Positions 7,987 through 18,164 of a stretch of 64,000 nt of DNA are shown in pieces. Each line of letters opens with the position of its first letter. Position 1 is the first letter of the stretch. The translations under genes were made by a program, and so were the position numbers. Source of the stretch: Pseudomonas sp. Q1-7 (lineage in GTDB: Bacteria; Pseudomonadota; Gammaproteobacteria; Pseudomonadales; Pseudomonadaceae); contig NZ_CP116304.1 of assembly GCF_028010285.1 (NCBI RefSeq), positions 4,294,501-4,358,500 on the forward strand. Direction: 5' to 3'. Under the pieces are notes generated by a model. It was given only the letters and a program-made list of their open reading frames with translations. It ran no database searches and was not told the DNA's origin.

Positions 7987-9084
7987 ATGAATCGTCCGCA
8001 CCTTGCCCTACTTGCCCTGATTCCCGCCGCCCTGCTGACGTTGAACGGCTGCAACAGCCAGGCCGACAGCACCATCAGCGCCCCGCTGCCGCGCGCGGTG
8101 CTGGCGACGGACGTGCAGGCCGCCAGCCAGCAGGACGCGCTCTATACCGGCGTGGTGGCGGCCCGCACCGCCAGCGACCTGGGCTTTCGCGTCGGCGGCA
8201 AGGTGATCGCCCGCAAGGTCGACCCCGGTACCCGCGTGAAGCGCGGCGACACCCTGCTGGTGCTGGACAACACCGATTTCGAACTGGCCCTGCGTGCCGC
8301 GCGCAACCGTGTTACCGCCGCCGAGGCCGAGCTGCGCCAGGCCCGTGACGACGAAGCCCGCTACCGCCGCCTGGCCGGCACCGGCGCGGTATCCCGCCAG
8401 GTGTTCGACCAGGCCGCCACCCGTCTGCGCGTCGCCCAGGCCGAGCAGGCCGCCGCTACCTCGGAAGCGGCCCAAGTGGAGAACCGGCGCGCCTACTCCA
8501 CCCTCAAGGCCGACGCCGACGGCGTGATCACCGACGTGCGGGTGGACCGTGGCCAGGTGGTCGCCGAAGGGCAGATAGTCGCCAGCCTGGCTCATGACGG
8601 CGCCCGCGAGGCGGTGATCGACATCCCGGAAACCCAGCGCGGCCTGGCCAACCATACGGCCCGCGCCTACCCCTACGGCGCCTCGGGCGAAGCGGTTCCG
8701 GCCAGCCTGCGCGAACTGTCCGCCGCGGCGGATGCCATCACCCGTACCTTCCGCGCCCGCTACACCCTGGGCGGCGAGTCCAGCGCCCTGGCCATCGGCT
8801 CCACCGTCACCCTGCGCCTGGACGGCGGCGCCCGCCAGCAACAGGTGCGCGTGCCCCTGGGCGCCCTGCACGACAAGGGCCAGGGCCCCGGCGTCTGGAT
8901 CATCGGCGCGGACGGCAAGGTGCAGCTGCGTCCCGTGACCCTGGTGCGCCTGGAGCAAGAGGAGGCGGTGCTCGACGGTGGTGTGCAGCCGGGCGAGCGC
9001 ATCGTCGCCCTCGGTGCCCAGCTGCTGAACGCCGGTGACAGCGTGCGTGAACTGCCGGCGCCGTCGCTGGCCCTGGAGCAGTGA
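7987..9084 (+). CDS. RND efflux periplasmic adaptor lipoprotein
   Basis: A 365-residue membrane-fusion protein. The N-terminus is a lipoprotein signal with LTLNGC (Cys 22). Next come a lipoyl half-motif (GFRVGGKVIARKVDPGTRVKRGDTLLVLDNTDF), a coiled-coil hairpin (AARNRVTAAEAELRQ on to RVAQAEQAA) and a beta-barrel/membrane-proximal domain. It would bridge an inner-membrane RND pump and an outer-membrane channel. The pump gene starts 1 bp after its stop. No outer-membrane factor is encoded here, so it probably borrows a TolC/OprM-type channel. Confidence 0.9.
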   Translation: MNRPHLALLALIPAALLTLNGCNSQADSTISAPLPRAVLATDVQAASQQDALYTGVVAARTASDLGFRVGGKVIARKVDPGTRVKRGDTLLVLDNTDFELALRAARNRVTAAEAELRQARDDEARYRRLAGTGAVSRQVFDQAATRLRVAQAEQAAATSEAAQVENRRAYSTLKADADGVITDVRVDRGQVVAEGQIVASLAHDGAREAVIDIPETQRGLANHTARAYPYGASGEAVPASLRELSAAADAITRTFRARYTLGGESSALAIGSTVTLRLDGGARQQQVRVPLGALHDKGQGPGVWIIGADGKVQLRPVTLVRLEQEEAVLDGGVQPGERIVALGAQLLNAGDSVRELPAPSLALEQ

Positions 9085-9085
9085 G

Positions 9086-12000
9086 ATGAGCCGCTTCAAC
9101 CTCTCCGCCTTCGCGGTGCGCAACCCGGCGGTCACCCTGTTCCTGATCCTCGCCGTCCTGGCGGCCGGCGCCATCGCCTTCACCAAGCTGGGCCGCGCCG
9201 AGGACCCGTCCTTCACGGTCAAGACCATGACCATCACCGCCGCCTGGCCCGGCGCCACGGCGCGGGAAATGCAGGAACAGGTGGCCGACCGCCTGGAGAA
9301 GCGCCTGCAGGAACTGGACTTCTACGACCGGGTGGAAACCATCGCCCAGCCCGGCTTCGTCTCCATGAAGCTGCAATACCTGGACTCCACCCGCCCGAAG
9401 GATATCCAGGCGCTCTTCTACCAGACCCGCAAGAAGCTCTCCGACGAAGCCAAGCGCCTGCCCCAGGGCGTGATCGGGCCCTTCTTCAACGATGAATATT
9501 CCGACGTCTATTTCGCCCTCTATGCCCTGGAGGCCGAGCAACTGCCCCACCGCCAGCTGGTGCAGATGGCCGAGGACCTGCGCCAGGGGCTGTTGAACCT
9601 GCCCGGCGTGAAGAAAGTGAACATCCTCGGCGAACAGGCCCAGCGCATCTTCGTCGAGTTCTCCTACGAACGCCTGGCCACCCTCGGCCTCAAGCCCGAG
9701 CAGATCTTCGAGGCCCTGGCCAAGCAGAACGGCGTGGCCCCGGCCGGCTTCGTCGAAACCGCCGGCCCGCGCGCCTACATCCGCCTGGACGGCGCCTTCG
9801 ACAGCCTGAAACTGATCGAGAACGTGCCGATCAACGCCAACGGCAAGCTGCTGCGCATCGCCGACGTCGCCACGGTGAAACGCGGCTACGAGGACCCGCC
9901 CACCTACCGCATCCGCCACCAGGGCGAACCGGCGCTGATGCTCGGCGTGATCATGGACACGCATTTCAACGGCCTGGAACTGGACAAGTCCCTGCAGGCC
10001 GAGGAAGACCGCATCCATGCCGAACTGCCCCTGGGCGTGACCTTCGACAAGGTCTCCGACCAGGCGGAGAAAATCCGCATCGCGGTGAACGAGTTCATGG
10101 TCAAGTTCTTCGTCGCCCTCGGCGTGGTCATGCTCATCAGCCTGCTGGCGCTGGGCTTCCGCGTCGGCCTGGTGGTGGCCGCCGCCGTGCCGCTGACCCT
10201 GTCCATCGTCTTCGTGGTGATGCTGATGACCGGCCGCGAGTTCGACCGCATCACCCTCGGCGCACTGATCCTGTCCCTGGGCCTGCTGGTGGACGACGCC
10301 ATCATCGCCATCGAGATGATGGTGGTGAAGCTGGAAGAAGGTCTCGACCGCCTGCAGGCCGCCACTTTCGCCTGGACCTCCACCGCCGCGCCCATGCTCA
10401 CCGGCACTCTGGTGACGGTGATCGGCTTCCTGCCGGTGGGCTTCGCCAAGTCCGGCGCCGGGGAGTACGCCGGCAACATTTTCTGGATCGTCGGCTTCGC
10501 CCTGCTCGCGTCCTGGGTGGTGGCGGTGTTCTTCACGCCCTACCTGGGGGTCAAGCTGCTGCCCCGGATCAAACCGGTGCAGGGCGGCCACGACGCGCTC
10601 TACGCCACCCGCCTCTACCAGCGCCTGCGCGCGCTGGTGACCTGGTGCGTGAACCACCGCAAGTCGGTCACCGCGCTGGTGGTGCTGGCCTTCGTGCTGG
10701 CCGGCCTTGGCATGGGCGTGGTGAAAAAGCAGTTCTTCCCCAATTCCGACCGCTCCGAGCTGCTGGTGGAGGTCTACCTGCCGCCGGGCAGCGCCTTCAA
10801 GGCCACCGAAGCGGTGGTCGCCCAGGTCGAGAAGGCCCTGCTGGAAGAACCCCAGACCAGGCTGGTGGACGCCTATGTGGGGGGCGGCGCGCCGCGCTTC
10901 TTCCTCTCCCTGAACCCGGAACTGCCGGACCCGGCCTTCGCCAAGATCATCGTGCAGACCGCCGATTCCACGGCCCGCGACGCCCTGCGCGAGCGCATGC
11001 AGGCACGCATCGCCGCCGGTGAGTTTCCCTCGGCGCGGGTGCGCGTGACCCAACTGGTGTTCGGCCCGCCGGTGCCTTTCCCGGTGGTGTTCCGCGTCTC
11101 CGGCCCGCACCTCGATCAACTGCGGCACATCACGGAAGAGGTGCGCCAAGTGGTGGCGGCCAACCCGATGACCCGCGACACCTTCGTCGACTGGGGCGAA
11201 CGCGCCAGCGCCTATCGCCTGGTGCTGGACCAGGACCGCCTGCGCCTGCTCGGCTTCACCCCGAACGAGGTGAAGAGCCAGCTCAACGCCCTGCTCACCG
11301 GCAACCCGGTGACCGAAGTGCGCGAAGGCACTCGCACGGTGGCGGTAACGGTGCGCGCGCAAAACGCCCAGCGGGAGAACCTCGGCGGCATCGAGGGCCT
11401 GACCATCACCAACGCCGCCGGCGTCTCGGTGCCCCTGGAACAGGTAGGCCGCTTCCAGCCGGTGATGGAGGAGCCCATCCTCAAGCGCCGCGACCGCGAG
11501 CTGACCTTCGAAGTGCGCGCCGACATCATCAAGGGCACCCAGCCGCCGGATGTGGAAAAGGCGGTGTACGCCGAGCTGCAGCCGCTGATCGCCAAGCTGC
11601 CGGCCGGCTACAAGGTGACCATCGGCGGCCCGGTGGAAGAAAGCGCCAAGGCCAACAAGGCCCTGGCCGTGCTGTTCCCGGTGATGATCCTGCTGACCCT
11701 GGTGGTGATCATGTTCCAGGTGCGCTCATTCGGCGTCATGTTCATGGTCTTCGCCACCGCGCCCCTGGGCCTGATCGGCGCCATCCCGGCCCTGCTGCTG
11801 TTCAACCAGCCGTTCGGCTTCAACGCCATCCTGGCGCTGATCGGCATCGGCGGCATCCTGATGCGTAACACGCTGATCTTCACCGACCAGATCGAACAGG
11901 AGCAGGCCCATGGCCGCGCCCTGCGCGAGGCCATCATCGAAGCCACGGTGCGCCGCGCCCGGCCAGTGCTACTCACCGCCCTGGCCGCCGCTTTGGCCTT

Positions 12001-12160
12001 CATCCCGCTGACCTTCTCGGTGTTCTGGTCATCGCTGGCCTACGTGCTGATCGGCGGTGTCCTGGTGGGCACGGCGCTGACCCTGCTGTTCCTGCCGGCG
12101 CTCTGCGCGCTGGTGTTGCGGGAGAAGAAGCCCGTGGCGGCCGTCGTGGCGATGGCCTGA
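9086..12160 (+). CDS. RND efflux pump permease
   Basis: A 1024-residue inner-membrane proton antiporter of the AcrB/HAE1-type RND superfamily. The ATG at 9086 follows the adaptor stop directly. Features include the first transmembrane helix at NPAVTLFLILAVLAAGAIAF, two large periplasmic loops, and helix 4 with LSLGLLVDDAIIAIEMM carrying the paired acidic residues used in proton relay. The IGGVLVGTALTLLFLPALC end is near helix 12. Its closest-looking relatives are multidrug pumps rather than heavy-metal CzcA pumps, but substrate assignment is not possible from sequence. Confidence 0.92.
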   Translation: MSRFNLSAFAVRNPAVTLFLILAVLAAGAIAFTKLGRAEDPSFTVKTMTITAAWPGATAREMQEQVADRLEKRLQELDFYDRVETIAQPGFVSMKLQYLDSTRPKDIQALFYQTRKKLSDEAKRLPQGVIGPFFNDEYSDVYFALYALEAEQLPHRQLVQMAEDLRQGLLNLPGVKKVNILGEQAQRIFVEFSYERLATLGLKPEQIFEALAKQNGVAPAGFVETAGPRAYIRLDGAFDSLKLIENVPINANGKLLRIADVATVKRGYEDPPTYRIRHQGEPALMLGVIMDTHFNGLELDKSLQAEEDRIHAELPLGVTFDKVSDQAEKIRIAVNEFMVKFFVALGVVMLISLLALGFRVGLVVAAAVPLTLSIVFVVMLMTGREFDRITLGALILSLGLLVDDAIIAIEMMVVKLEEGLDRLQAATFAWTSTAAPMLTGTLVTVIGFLPVGFAKSGAGEYAGNIFWIVGFALLASWVVAVFFTPYLGVKLLPRIKPVQGGHDALYATRLYQRLRALVTWCVNHRKSVTALVVLAFVLAGLGMGVVKKQFFPNSDRSELLVEVYLPPGSAFKATEAVVAQVEKALLEEPQTRLVDAYVGGGAPRFFLSLNPELPDPAFAKIIVQTADSTARDALRERMQARIAAGEFPSARVRVTQLVFGPPVPFPVVFRVSGPHLDQLRHITEEVRQVVAANPMTRDTFVDWGERASAYRLVLDQDRLRLLGFTPNEVKSQLNALLTGNPVTEVREGTRTVAVTVRAQNAQRENLGGIEGLTITNAAGVSVPLEQVGRFQPVMEEPILKRRDRELTFEVRADIIKGTQPPDVEKAVYAELQPLIAKLPAGYKVTIGGPVEESAKANKALAVLFPVMILLTLVVIMFQVRSFGVMFMVFATAPLGLIGAIPALLLFNQPFGFNAILALIGIGGILMRNTLIFTDQIEQEQAHGRALREAIIEATVRRARPVLLTALAAALAFIPLTFSVFWSSLAYVLIGGVLVGTALTLLFLPALCALVLREKKPVAAVVAMA

Positions 12161-12170
12161 GGCAGCCCCC

Positions 12171-12192
12171 GTGCGAATTCATTCGCGATTGT
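12171..12192. repeat. Partial copy of the GAATTCATTCGC repeat
   Basis: A fragment containing GCGAATTCATTCGCGATT, the left arm of the ~99-bp palindromic element found complete at 34369, 57127, 58089 and 59978. It lies just after the RND pump stop codon. Confidence 0.55.
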
Positions 12193-12241
12193 GGAGCGCA
12201 GGATCGCCTGGCGTCGTGCGCGGCGGCAGCCCACAACGGAG

Positions 12242-12271
12242 CGGGGCCGGTAGAACGTTCAACCGGCCCCG
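12242..12271. terminator. Hairpin between convergent genes
   Basis: CGGGGCCGGT at 12242-12251 pairs perfectly with ACCGGCCCCG at 12262-12271 around a 10-nt loop. It sits between the end of the RND pump (plus) and the end of the receiver-EAL gene (minus) and could terminate both. No long T tract follows on either strand. Confidence 0.55.
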
Positions 12272-12272
12272 T

Positions 12273-13514
12273 TCAACGGGCTCCGCCCCGGCTTCCCAGG
12301 GCGCGGATACGTGCCTCGTTGGCCTGCCACCAGCCCAGCAGCTCGCCACCCGCCATAGGCCTGGCAACGAAGTAGCCTTGGGCCTCGCCACACCCCAGGC
12401 TGTGCAGCAACGACCAGTCCTCCTGGGTTTCCACCCCCTCGGCGACCACCCGCAGGTCGAGCTTGCGGGCGATGTCCAGGGCACTCTCCAACAGCACGCG
12501 CAGGTGCAGGCTGCCACTGGCGCCGTGGACGAAAGCACGGTCCACCTTCAGTTCGGTGCAGGGCACACGGGAGAGCTGGAGCATGCAGGAGAAACCGGTA
12601 CCGTAGTCATCCACCGACAGGCCGAAGCCTCGCAGGCGCAAGCGGGCCAGGGTCCCCAGCGTGGTGCTGAGATCCGTCATGATGGCGCTCTCGGTAATCT
12701 CCAGGATCACGTAGCCAGGGTCGATGCCGCTGGCCGTCACCCGGTCGATGATGGCATCGGCCAGCAGCGAGTCCGCCAGGGAGCGAGCGGACACATTGAT
12801 GGAAAAACTCAGCCGCATGCCTGCGGCATGCCAGGCACGGCAATGCCGCAGTGCGATGTCGAGCATCTGCAGGGTCATATCGGAGATGAACTGGCTGCGC
12901 TCGATCAGTTCCATGAAGCAATTGGGGGTCAGCAGGCCGTGCTCGGGATGTTGCCAGCGGGCCAGCGCCTCGACACCGTGCAGTGTGCCATCGCGCAGGC
13001 TGACCTTCGGCTGGAAGTAGGCGACGAACTCCCGGTCGCGCAACGCGCGCTGCACGTCCCGCACGCTCAGGTCGGGCCCGGCGGCGCAGCCCTCATGGCT
13101 TTCGGAGCGCAATTGGACCACCGAAAATCGGCTCAGGCTGGAGGTCAGCTGCTCCATCAGCACCGGCTTCTGAAGCACCCCCAGGAGGCGTAACCCCAGG
13201 CTCTTGCCGAGATTCTCGACCACATTGAGCAGGGTACTCTCACGGGCGCTGGCAACGATCACCGCAAGGTCCAGGCCGAGGTTGACCAGTTCGTGGAGCA
13301 CCTGCACACCATCCATGCCAGGCATTTCCAGGTCGAGGATGATCGCCTCGATCTGTGGATTGGCTTTCAGCTTGGCAATGGCCTCAAGACCGTCGCTGGC
13401 CTGCTGGACGTTCTCGATTCCCATGTCGCGACACAGCTGCACCATGAAATGCCGCTGCAAGTCGCTGTCGTCGATGACCAGCAAGTGTTCGGGAAGTCTG
13501 TCCGGCATCTTCAT
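12273..13514 (-). CDS. Response regulator with EAL c-di-GMP phosphodiesterase domain
   Basis: A 413-residue protein with an N-terminal CheY-like receiver (LLVIDDSD acidic pocket, phospho-Asp in IILDLEMPGMDG, Lys in LQKPV) and a C-terminal EAL domain. Catalytic-site residues look complete: VEALARW, the Asn in INVSARS, the Glu in EITES, the DD in VDDYGTGF, the Lys in ELKVDR, AEGVET and the Gln in AQGYF. It should therefore hydrolyse c-di-GMP under phosphorylation control, like RocR/PvrR-type proteins. It is the last gene of the chemosensory operon. ATG 13514 was chosen; an in-frame TTG at 13529 would overlap the cheB stop. Confidence 0.9.
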   Translation of the reverse strand: MKMPDRLPEHLLVIDDSDLQRHFMVQLCRDMGIENVQQASDGLEAIAKLKANPQIEAIILDLEMPGMDGVQVLHELVNLGLDLAVIVASARESTLLNVVENLGKSLGLRLLGVLQKPVLMEQLTSSLSRFSVVQLRSESHEGCAAGPDLSVRDVQRALRDREFVAYFQPKVSLRDGTLHGVEALARWQHPEHGLLTPNCFMELIERSQFISDMTLQMLDIALRHCRAWHAAGMRLSFSINVSARSLADSLLADAIIDRVTASGIDPGYVILEITESAIMTDLSTTLGTLARLRLRGFGLSVDDYGTGFSCMLQLSRVPCTELKVDRAFVHGASGSLHLRVLLESALDIARKLDLRVVAEGVETQEDWSLLHSLGCGEAQGYFVARPMAGGELLGWWQANEARIRALGSRGGAR

Positions 13515-13525
13515 GTTCGCCTCGC

Positions 13526-14587
13526 TCAACGCCAGTCCATGAGAACCTTGGGAATCTCGTCCAGGGCAATCACCTGATCGACTCCCCCCATCCTGATCGC
13601 TTCCTTCGGCATGCCGAAGACCACGCAGCTCTCTTCATCCTGGGCGCAGGTCCGCCCCCCCGCCTCCCGAAGCTCCTTGAGCCCGCGCGCGCCGTCGTCG
13701 CCCATGCCGGTCATGATCACCGCCAGCGCATTGCGCCCGGCCTGCACGGCGGCGGAACGGAACAGGACGTCCACCGACGGCCGATGCCGGCTGACCAGCG
13801 GCCCGTCCTTCACCTCCACCAGGTATTGCGCGCCGCTGCGCCTGACCAGCATGTGCTTGCCGCCCGGAGCGATCAGCGCCAGCCCCGGCAACAGGCGGTC
13901 GCCGTCGCGCGCCTCGCGTACGCCGATGGCACAGATCGAATCCAGGCGCTGGGCAAAGCTGCGGGTAAAGTGCTCGGGCATGTGCTGGACGATGGCGATG
14001 GCCGGTGCGTTCGTCGGCAACTGGCGAAGCACCTGCTCCAGCGCCTGGGTACCGCCGGTGGAGGTGCCCAGCAGGACGATGCGTTCGGTGGTGCGCAGAT
14101 TCCGCAGGCCCGGTGCCGGCAGGTCGACCAGCGCGTCAGCGCCCAAGCGTGCCTGCCGCTCCATCGGCGCAGCGGCCATGGGCCGTACCCTGGCCCTGGC
14201 GGCGGTGCGAATCGCGGTGACCAGTTCCTGGGCGCTGTCCTGGAGAAAATCGCGCAAGCCGGCGGTCGGCTTGCAGATGACTTCCACCGCTCCGGCGGCC
14301 AGGGCCTGCAGGGTGACGTCGGCCCCCCTTTCGGTCAGGGTAGAACAGATCACCACCGGTGTCGGCCGGGTCGACATGATCTGGCGCAGGAAGGTGATAC
14401 CGTCCATGCGCGGCATTTCCACATCGAGCAGAATCAGATCGGGCCAGTTTCGCGCCATCTTCTGCTGGGCGAGCAGAGGGTCCATGGCGGTACCTATCAC
14501 GTCGATATCGCGATGGGCGGCCAGCATTTGCTGCATCACCTCGCGCATCACCGCGGAATCGTCAATGATCATGACCTTGATGCTCAC
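13526..14587 (-). CDS. cheB: Chemotaxis protein-glutamate methylesterase CheB
   Basis: A 353-residue CheB with a receiver domain ([11 protein letters not shown], phospho-Asp in [13 protein letters not shown]) and a methylesterase domain. The catalytic triad is visible as Ser in [10 protein letters not shown], His in VQHMPEHF and Asp in [10 protein letters not shown]. The start is GTG 14587, chosen for the AAGGAGG seven nt upstream and the GTGA overlap with the cheD stop. It would demethylate or deamidate the operon's receptors to set adaptation after phosphorylation by CheA. Confidence 0.95.
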   Translation of the reverse strand: MSIKVMIIDDSAVMREVMQQMLAAHRDIDVIGTAMDPLLAQQKMARNWPDLILLDVEMPRMDGITFLRQIMSTRPTPVVICSTLTERGADVTLQALAAGAVEVICKPTAGLRDFLQDSAQELVTAIRTAARARVRPMAAAPMERQARLGADALVDLPAPGLRNLRTTERIVLLGTSTGGTQALEQVLRQLPTNAPAIAIVQHMPEHFTRSFAQRLDSICAIGVREARDGDRLLPGLALIAPGGKHMLVRRSGAQYLVEVKDGPLVSRHRPSVDVLFRSAAVQAGRNALAVIMTGMGDDGARGLKELREAGGRTCAQDEESCVVFGMPKEAIRMGGVDQVIALDEIPKVLMDWR

Positions 14588-15090
14588 GGCAACGCCTCCT
14601 TGCCCGGCTGGACCATCAACGCGGCGCCACGGCGCACCCAGACCTCGCCACTGGCAAGGTCGAAACGGATGTACCGGCATCCCTCACCGCCCAGGTCACG
14701 CCCGACGACGCGAACACCCGCGTCCTTCATCAGGCGCTCGACGAACTGGATGTTCTGCCGGCCGATGTCGCTGCACGGTTTTGCGGCCGAGCCGGCCAGG
14801 CTGCGCGCCCCACCGAAGAGCTTGACCTCGGCCTCGGACAGCTTCAACGCATGCACCCGCGCCTGTTGCTTGAGCCAGATCCAGGCATCGCTGCCGTAAC
14901 GGCCGTCGAGATCGCGGGAATGCTCGAACACCCGTCGCGTACCGGGCAGCTGGAAATGGCACATGCCGCCCAGCCGCGCGCCGGGATACCAGAGCACGAT
15001 GGCAATGCAAGGGCCTAGCAGGGTCTCCACCGCCACCTCTCCCTTGCCGAAATGCAGCTCGCCCGGGTTCAGGAAACGCCTCGAAATCAT
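14584..15090 (-). CDS. cheD: Chemoreceptor glutamine deamidase CheD
   Basis: A 168-residue CheD. The family signature is visible: [26 protein letters not shown] near residues 24-50, containing the conserved Cys-adjacent His region (MCHF), and the later [26 protein letters not shown]. It overlaps cheR and cheB by 4 bp each. It probably deamidates receptor Gln residues, adding a third adaptation enzyme beside CheR and CheB. Confidence 0.92.
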   Translation of the reverse strand: MISRRFLNPGELHFGKGEVAVETLLGPCIAIVLWYPGARLGGMCHFQLPGTRRVFEHSRDLDGRYGSDAWIWLKQQARVHALKLSEAEVKLFGGARSLAGSAAKPCSDIGRQNIQFVERLMKDAGVRVVGRDLGGEGCRYIRFDLASGEVWVRRGAALMVQPGKEALP

Positions 15091-15929
15091 CGATCCACCT
15101 TGCGGTAGATGGACGATGTCACCAATTCCAGCGGCAGCGCGGTGTCGTGCAGTGCCTCCGAATGGCCAACCATCAGCCAGCCACCGGACTTCAGCCGGTC
15201 AACCACGTTGCGCAAGACCTGCAGCTTGGTCGGAACGTCGAAATAGATGAGCACGTTGCGCAGCAGGATCAGGTCGAACAAGCCCAGCTCCGGCGCGGAC
15301 TTGATCAGGTTGCCCTGGCGAAACTCGACCCGCTCGCGCAGGTCGCGCTCCACCAGGAAATGCCCCTCGTAACGGTCCTTGCCCTTGAGGCAATAGCGCT
15401 TGAGCAGATGCATGGGAATCCGCTCGCCCCGCGCCATCACATAGAGCCCGCGACGCGCGCTGCGCAGCACCTGCTGACTGATGTCGGTGGCGACCACGCT
15501 CCAGGAGCTGTGGGGCCGACCACTGTCCAGCAGCATGGCCAGGGTGTAGGCCTCCTCCCCGGTTGAGCTGGCGGCGCTCCAGACACGAAAGTCCTCCCGG
15601 TCGACCACTTCGGGAAGGATCTTCTGCTGCAGGAATTCGAAGTGCTTGGGTTCACGGAAGAAATAGGTTTCGTGGGTGGTGATCAGGTCGATCGCCACCT
15701 CCAGCTCGTCTTCGCCCGACGGCGAGATCAGGTGCTGGTAGTAGGCCTGGTAGCTGTCCAGACCGAGGGCCGAAAGCCGCTTGGCCAGGCGCCCGCAGAT
15801 CAAGGGCTTCTTCACCGGCTGGAGCTGCAGGCCGACCCGTTCGTGGAACAGGCGCTGCATTTGCCGGAACTCCTGCTCGCTGAGCGCGATATCCAGTCCG
15901 CCACTCATTGTCACGCAGCCATCCGCCAT
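15087..15929 (-). CDS. cheR: Chemotaxis protein methyltransferase CheR
   Basis: A 280-residue SAM-dependent receptor methyltransferase. There is an N-terminal helical domain and a Rossmann-like SAM domain with VWSAASSTGEEAYTLAMLL, the NLIKSAPELGLFDLILLRNVLIYF core and GGWLMVGHSEAL. ATG 15929 was chosen because AGGTGG is 6 nt upstream, immediately after the cheW stop; a second Met lies 7 codons further in. It would methylate glutamates on the two operon receptors. Confidence 0.95.
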   Translation of the reverse strand: MADGCVTMSGGLDIALSEQEFRQMQRLFHERVGLQLQPVKKPLICGRLAKRLSALGLDSYQAYYQHLISPSGEDELEVAIDLITTHETYFFREPKHFEFLQQKILPEVVDREDFRVWSAASSTGEEAYTLAMLLDSGRPHSSWSVVATDISQQVLRSARRGLYVMARGERIPMHLLKRYCLKGKDRYEGHFLVERDLRERVEFRQGNLIKSAPELGLFDLILLRNVLIYFDVPTKLQVLRNVVDRLKSGGWLMVGHSEALHDTALPLELVTSSIYRKVDR

Positions 15930-15936
15930 GGCCACC

Positions 15937-16467
15937 TCAGGACGCCACCTGGTCGAGCGCACCAACCAGCTCCGCCAGTTCGTCGAGAGACAAGACCTGG
16001 GGAATGTTGAGGACGATGATGAATTGCTCGTTCTGCCTGAGGATGCCGGAAATGAAATCGGCCCGAATATGGGCGCCGAACGCCGGACGCGCCTCCAACT
16101 GCTGGCCGTCCACCGCCAGCACCTCGTTCACCGCGTCGACCATGATGCCGAGCAGTTGCAGGCCATCGCCCTGCTCCACCTCGACGATCACCACGCACGT
16201 GCGCCGGGCAATCGCCGTGTGTTCGCGACCGAAGCGCACCGCCAGGTCGATGACCGGTACCACGGCGCCGCGCAGGTTGATCACCCCGCGCAGGAACTCG
16301 GGCATCAGCGGAATCCGCGTCAGGCCACCGAACTCGATGATCTCGCGGATGTGTTCGATGGGCAGCGCGAACAGCTCTTCCCCCAGGGTCAGGGTGAGGA
16401 ACTGCTGCGTGGAAGACTCCGTCTGGACCCGGGTCTTGCCCGTGGCCTGGATAGGCAGGCTTGTCAT
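15937..16467 (-). CDS. cheW: Chemotaxis adaptor CheW
   Basis: A 176-residue CheW-fold coupling protein that links receptors to CheA. Seen are QQFLTLTLGEELFALPIEHIREI (first beta-barrel), INLRGAVVPVIDLAVRFG and a C-terminal FIIVLNIPQVLSLDELAEL helix. It sits between the receptor gene (11 bp gap) and cheR (7 bp gap). Confidence 0.95.
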   Translation of the reverse strand: MTSLPIQATGKTRVQTESSTQQFLTLTLGEELFALPIEHIREIIEFGGLTRIPLMPEFLRGVINLRGAVVPVIDLAVRFGREHTAIARRTCVVIVEVEQGDGLQLLGIMVDAVNEVLAVDGQQLEARPAFGAHIRADFISGILRQNEQFIIVLNIPQVLSLDELAELVGALDQVAS

Positions 16468-16478
16468 GCGGCGAGCTC

Positions 16479-18125
16479 CTAGAAACGGGTGAAGGCCGAT
16501 TCGTCGATGGGCTCATCCAGCAACGTGCGACGCGGGCGTTCCCGAGACATCACGCGCGGCGCCGGCCCGGATTGGCGATCGGAAGGCGGCGGCAGATGTC
16601 GGCTGCTGGCAAGCGAACGCTCCTTGATCTGGAAGAACTGGATCATCTCCTGCAACTGTACGGCCTGGCCGCTCATCTCCTCCGAGGTCGACGACAACTC
16701 CTCGGAGGCCGAGGCGTTCACCTGGGTGGTCTGCGCCAGTTGAGTCACCGCCAGGTTGATCTGCTCCAGGCCGGTGTTCTGCTCCCGCGACGCCGAGGCG
16801 ATCTCCTGCACCAGGTCCGCGGTCTTGCGGATCGACGGCACCATCTTCTCCAGCAGGTCGCCGGCCCGCTCGGCCAGGGTCACGCTGTCCGACGCCACCG
16901 CGCCGATTTCCTGCGCCGCCACCTGGCTGCGCTCGGCCAGCTTGCGCACTTCCGCCGCCACCACCGCGAAGCCCTTGCCGTGGTCTCCGGCCCGCGCCGC
17001 CTCGATGGCCGCGTTCAGCGCCAGCAGGTTGGTCTGGTAGGCAATGTCGTCGATGATGCCGATCTTGTCGGCGATCTGCCGCATCGCCTCGACCATCTCG
17101 CGCACTGCCGTGCCACCCTCTTCCGCATCCTTCGATGACTGGCTCGCCATACCATCGGTGATCCGCGCGTTCTCGCTGTTCTGCGCCACGGTCGCCGCGA
17201 TCTGCTCCACCGAAGCGCTGGTCTCCTCCACGTTCGCCGCCTGTTCCGAGGCGTTCTGGCTCAACGCCTGCGCCGACGCCGCCACCTGTTCCGAGGCCGA
17301 CGCCAGCGAATCCGCGGTGATGCGCACGTCGCCCATGATCGAGCGCAGCTTCAGCACCATCTGCCGCAGGCTGTAGAGCATGCTGTGCTGGTCGCCGTCA
17401 CGCAGAACGATATCCACGGTGAGATCGCCGGAGGCGACCCGTTGCAGGCATTCGGCTGCCTCGCGGGGTTCACCGCCGAGCTGGCGCAGCAGGCTGCGGC
17501 TGATCAGGGTGCAGAGCAGCCCGGCCAGTAGCAGGGCGGCAACGATGCAGACGATCACCATCATGAAAACCTGCTGGAAACGATCGTGGGCCAGGTCATA
17601 TTCATGCTTGGCGACGCGCAACTGCAGATCGACCAGTTTGCTGAAACGGTCGGTGACCGGATCGATCTTCTGGTACAGCTCGTTGGCGATGAAGTGCTCC
17701 AGCGCCATCTGGTCGCGATTGTCCAGGATACGCCCGAGTTCACTCACGGACAGGTCCGCCATCTTGAGCAGCGCGTTGAGCTCGTCCGCCAACGCACGCT
17801 CCTCGTTCACCATGCTGGTGGAGGCGTAGCGATTCCAGCCGTCGCGAATATCGCTCTCGGCGCGTTGCACGTTGCGCAAGCCCTCCTGCCAGCCCAGAGC
17901 ACCGATGCGCACCTTGTGCGTGGTGTCGACGATGTTCACTGCATAGCGATCAGATATCAGCTTGAGGTCCTTCAACGGCACCACGCGGTCGTTGTAGACC
18001 GTATCCAGTCCCTCATTGGTCGCCCGCATGCCCAGTATCCCGAGCAAGCCGATTCCCAGCAGGAAGAGGATAAGAACCCCCGCCACCACGATGAGGCGAG
18101 TCGCCACTTTCATCTTGTCCAACAT
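16479..18125 (-). CDS. Methyl-accepting chemotaxis protein with 4HB-type sensor
   Basis: A 548-residue receptor. TM1 is at about residues 10-32, followed by a roughly 155-residue periplasmic helical region of four-helix-bundle (4HB_MCP) type and TM2 at about 188-210. A HAMP-like linker and a cytoplasmic signalling hairpin follow, with its tip at [20 protein letters not shown]. The last ~45 residues form a proline/arginine-rich tail that ends AFTRF. This fits the x-aromatic-x-x-aromatic pattern of C-terminal pentapeptides that tether CheR/CheB in other bacteria. It lies between cheA and cheW. Confidence 0.92.
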   Translation of the reverse strand: MLDKMKVATRLIVVAGVLILFLLGIGLLGILGMRATNEGLDTVYNDRVVPLKDLKLISDRYAVNIVDTTHKVRIGALGWQEGLRNVQRAESDIRDGWNRYASTSMVNEERALADELNALLKMADLSVSELGRILDNRDQMALEHFIANELYQKIDPVTDRFSKLVDLQLRVAKHEYDLAHDRFQQVFMMVIVCIVAALLLAGLLCTLISRSLLRQLGGEPREAAECLQRVASGDLTVDIVLRDGDQHSMLYSLRQMVLKLRSIMGDVRITADSLASASEQVAASAQALSQNASEQAANVEETSASVEQIAATVAQNSENARITDGMASQSSKDAEEGGTAVREMVEAMRQIADKIGIIDDIAYQTNLLALNAAIEAARAGDHGKGFAVVAAEVRKLAERSQVAAQEIGAVASDSVTLAERAGDLLEKMVPSIRKTADLVQEIASASREQNTGLEQINLAVTQLAQTTQVNASASEELSSTSEEMSGQAVQLQEMIQFFQIKERSLASSRHLPPPSDRQSGPAPRVMSRERPRRTLLDEPIDESAFTRF

Positions 18126-18164
18126 ATTTCTCTCCCGCTCTCTTCTATGGAACCCGTGCAGGCT

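Noticed and set aside
8900-11362. An 820-codon open frame on the minus strand
   Set aside because: It is antisense to the RND adaptor/pump genes, and its translation is His/Gln/Gly/Ala-rich without recognisable domains. It is a typical shadow of a GC-rich gene.
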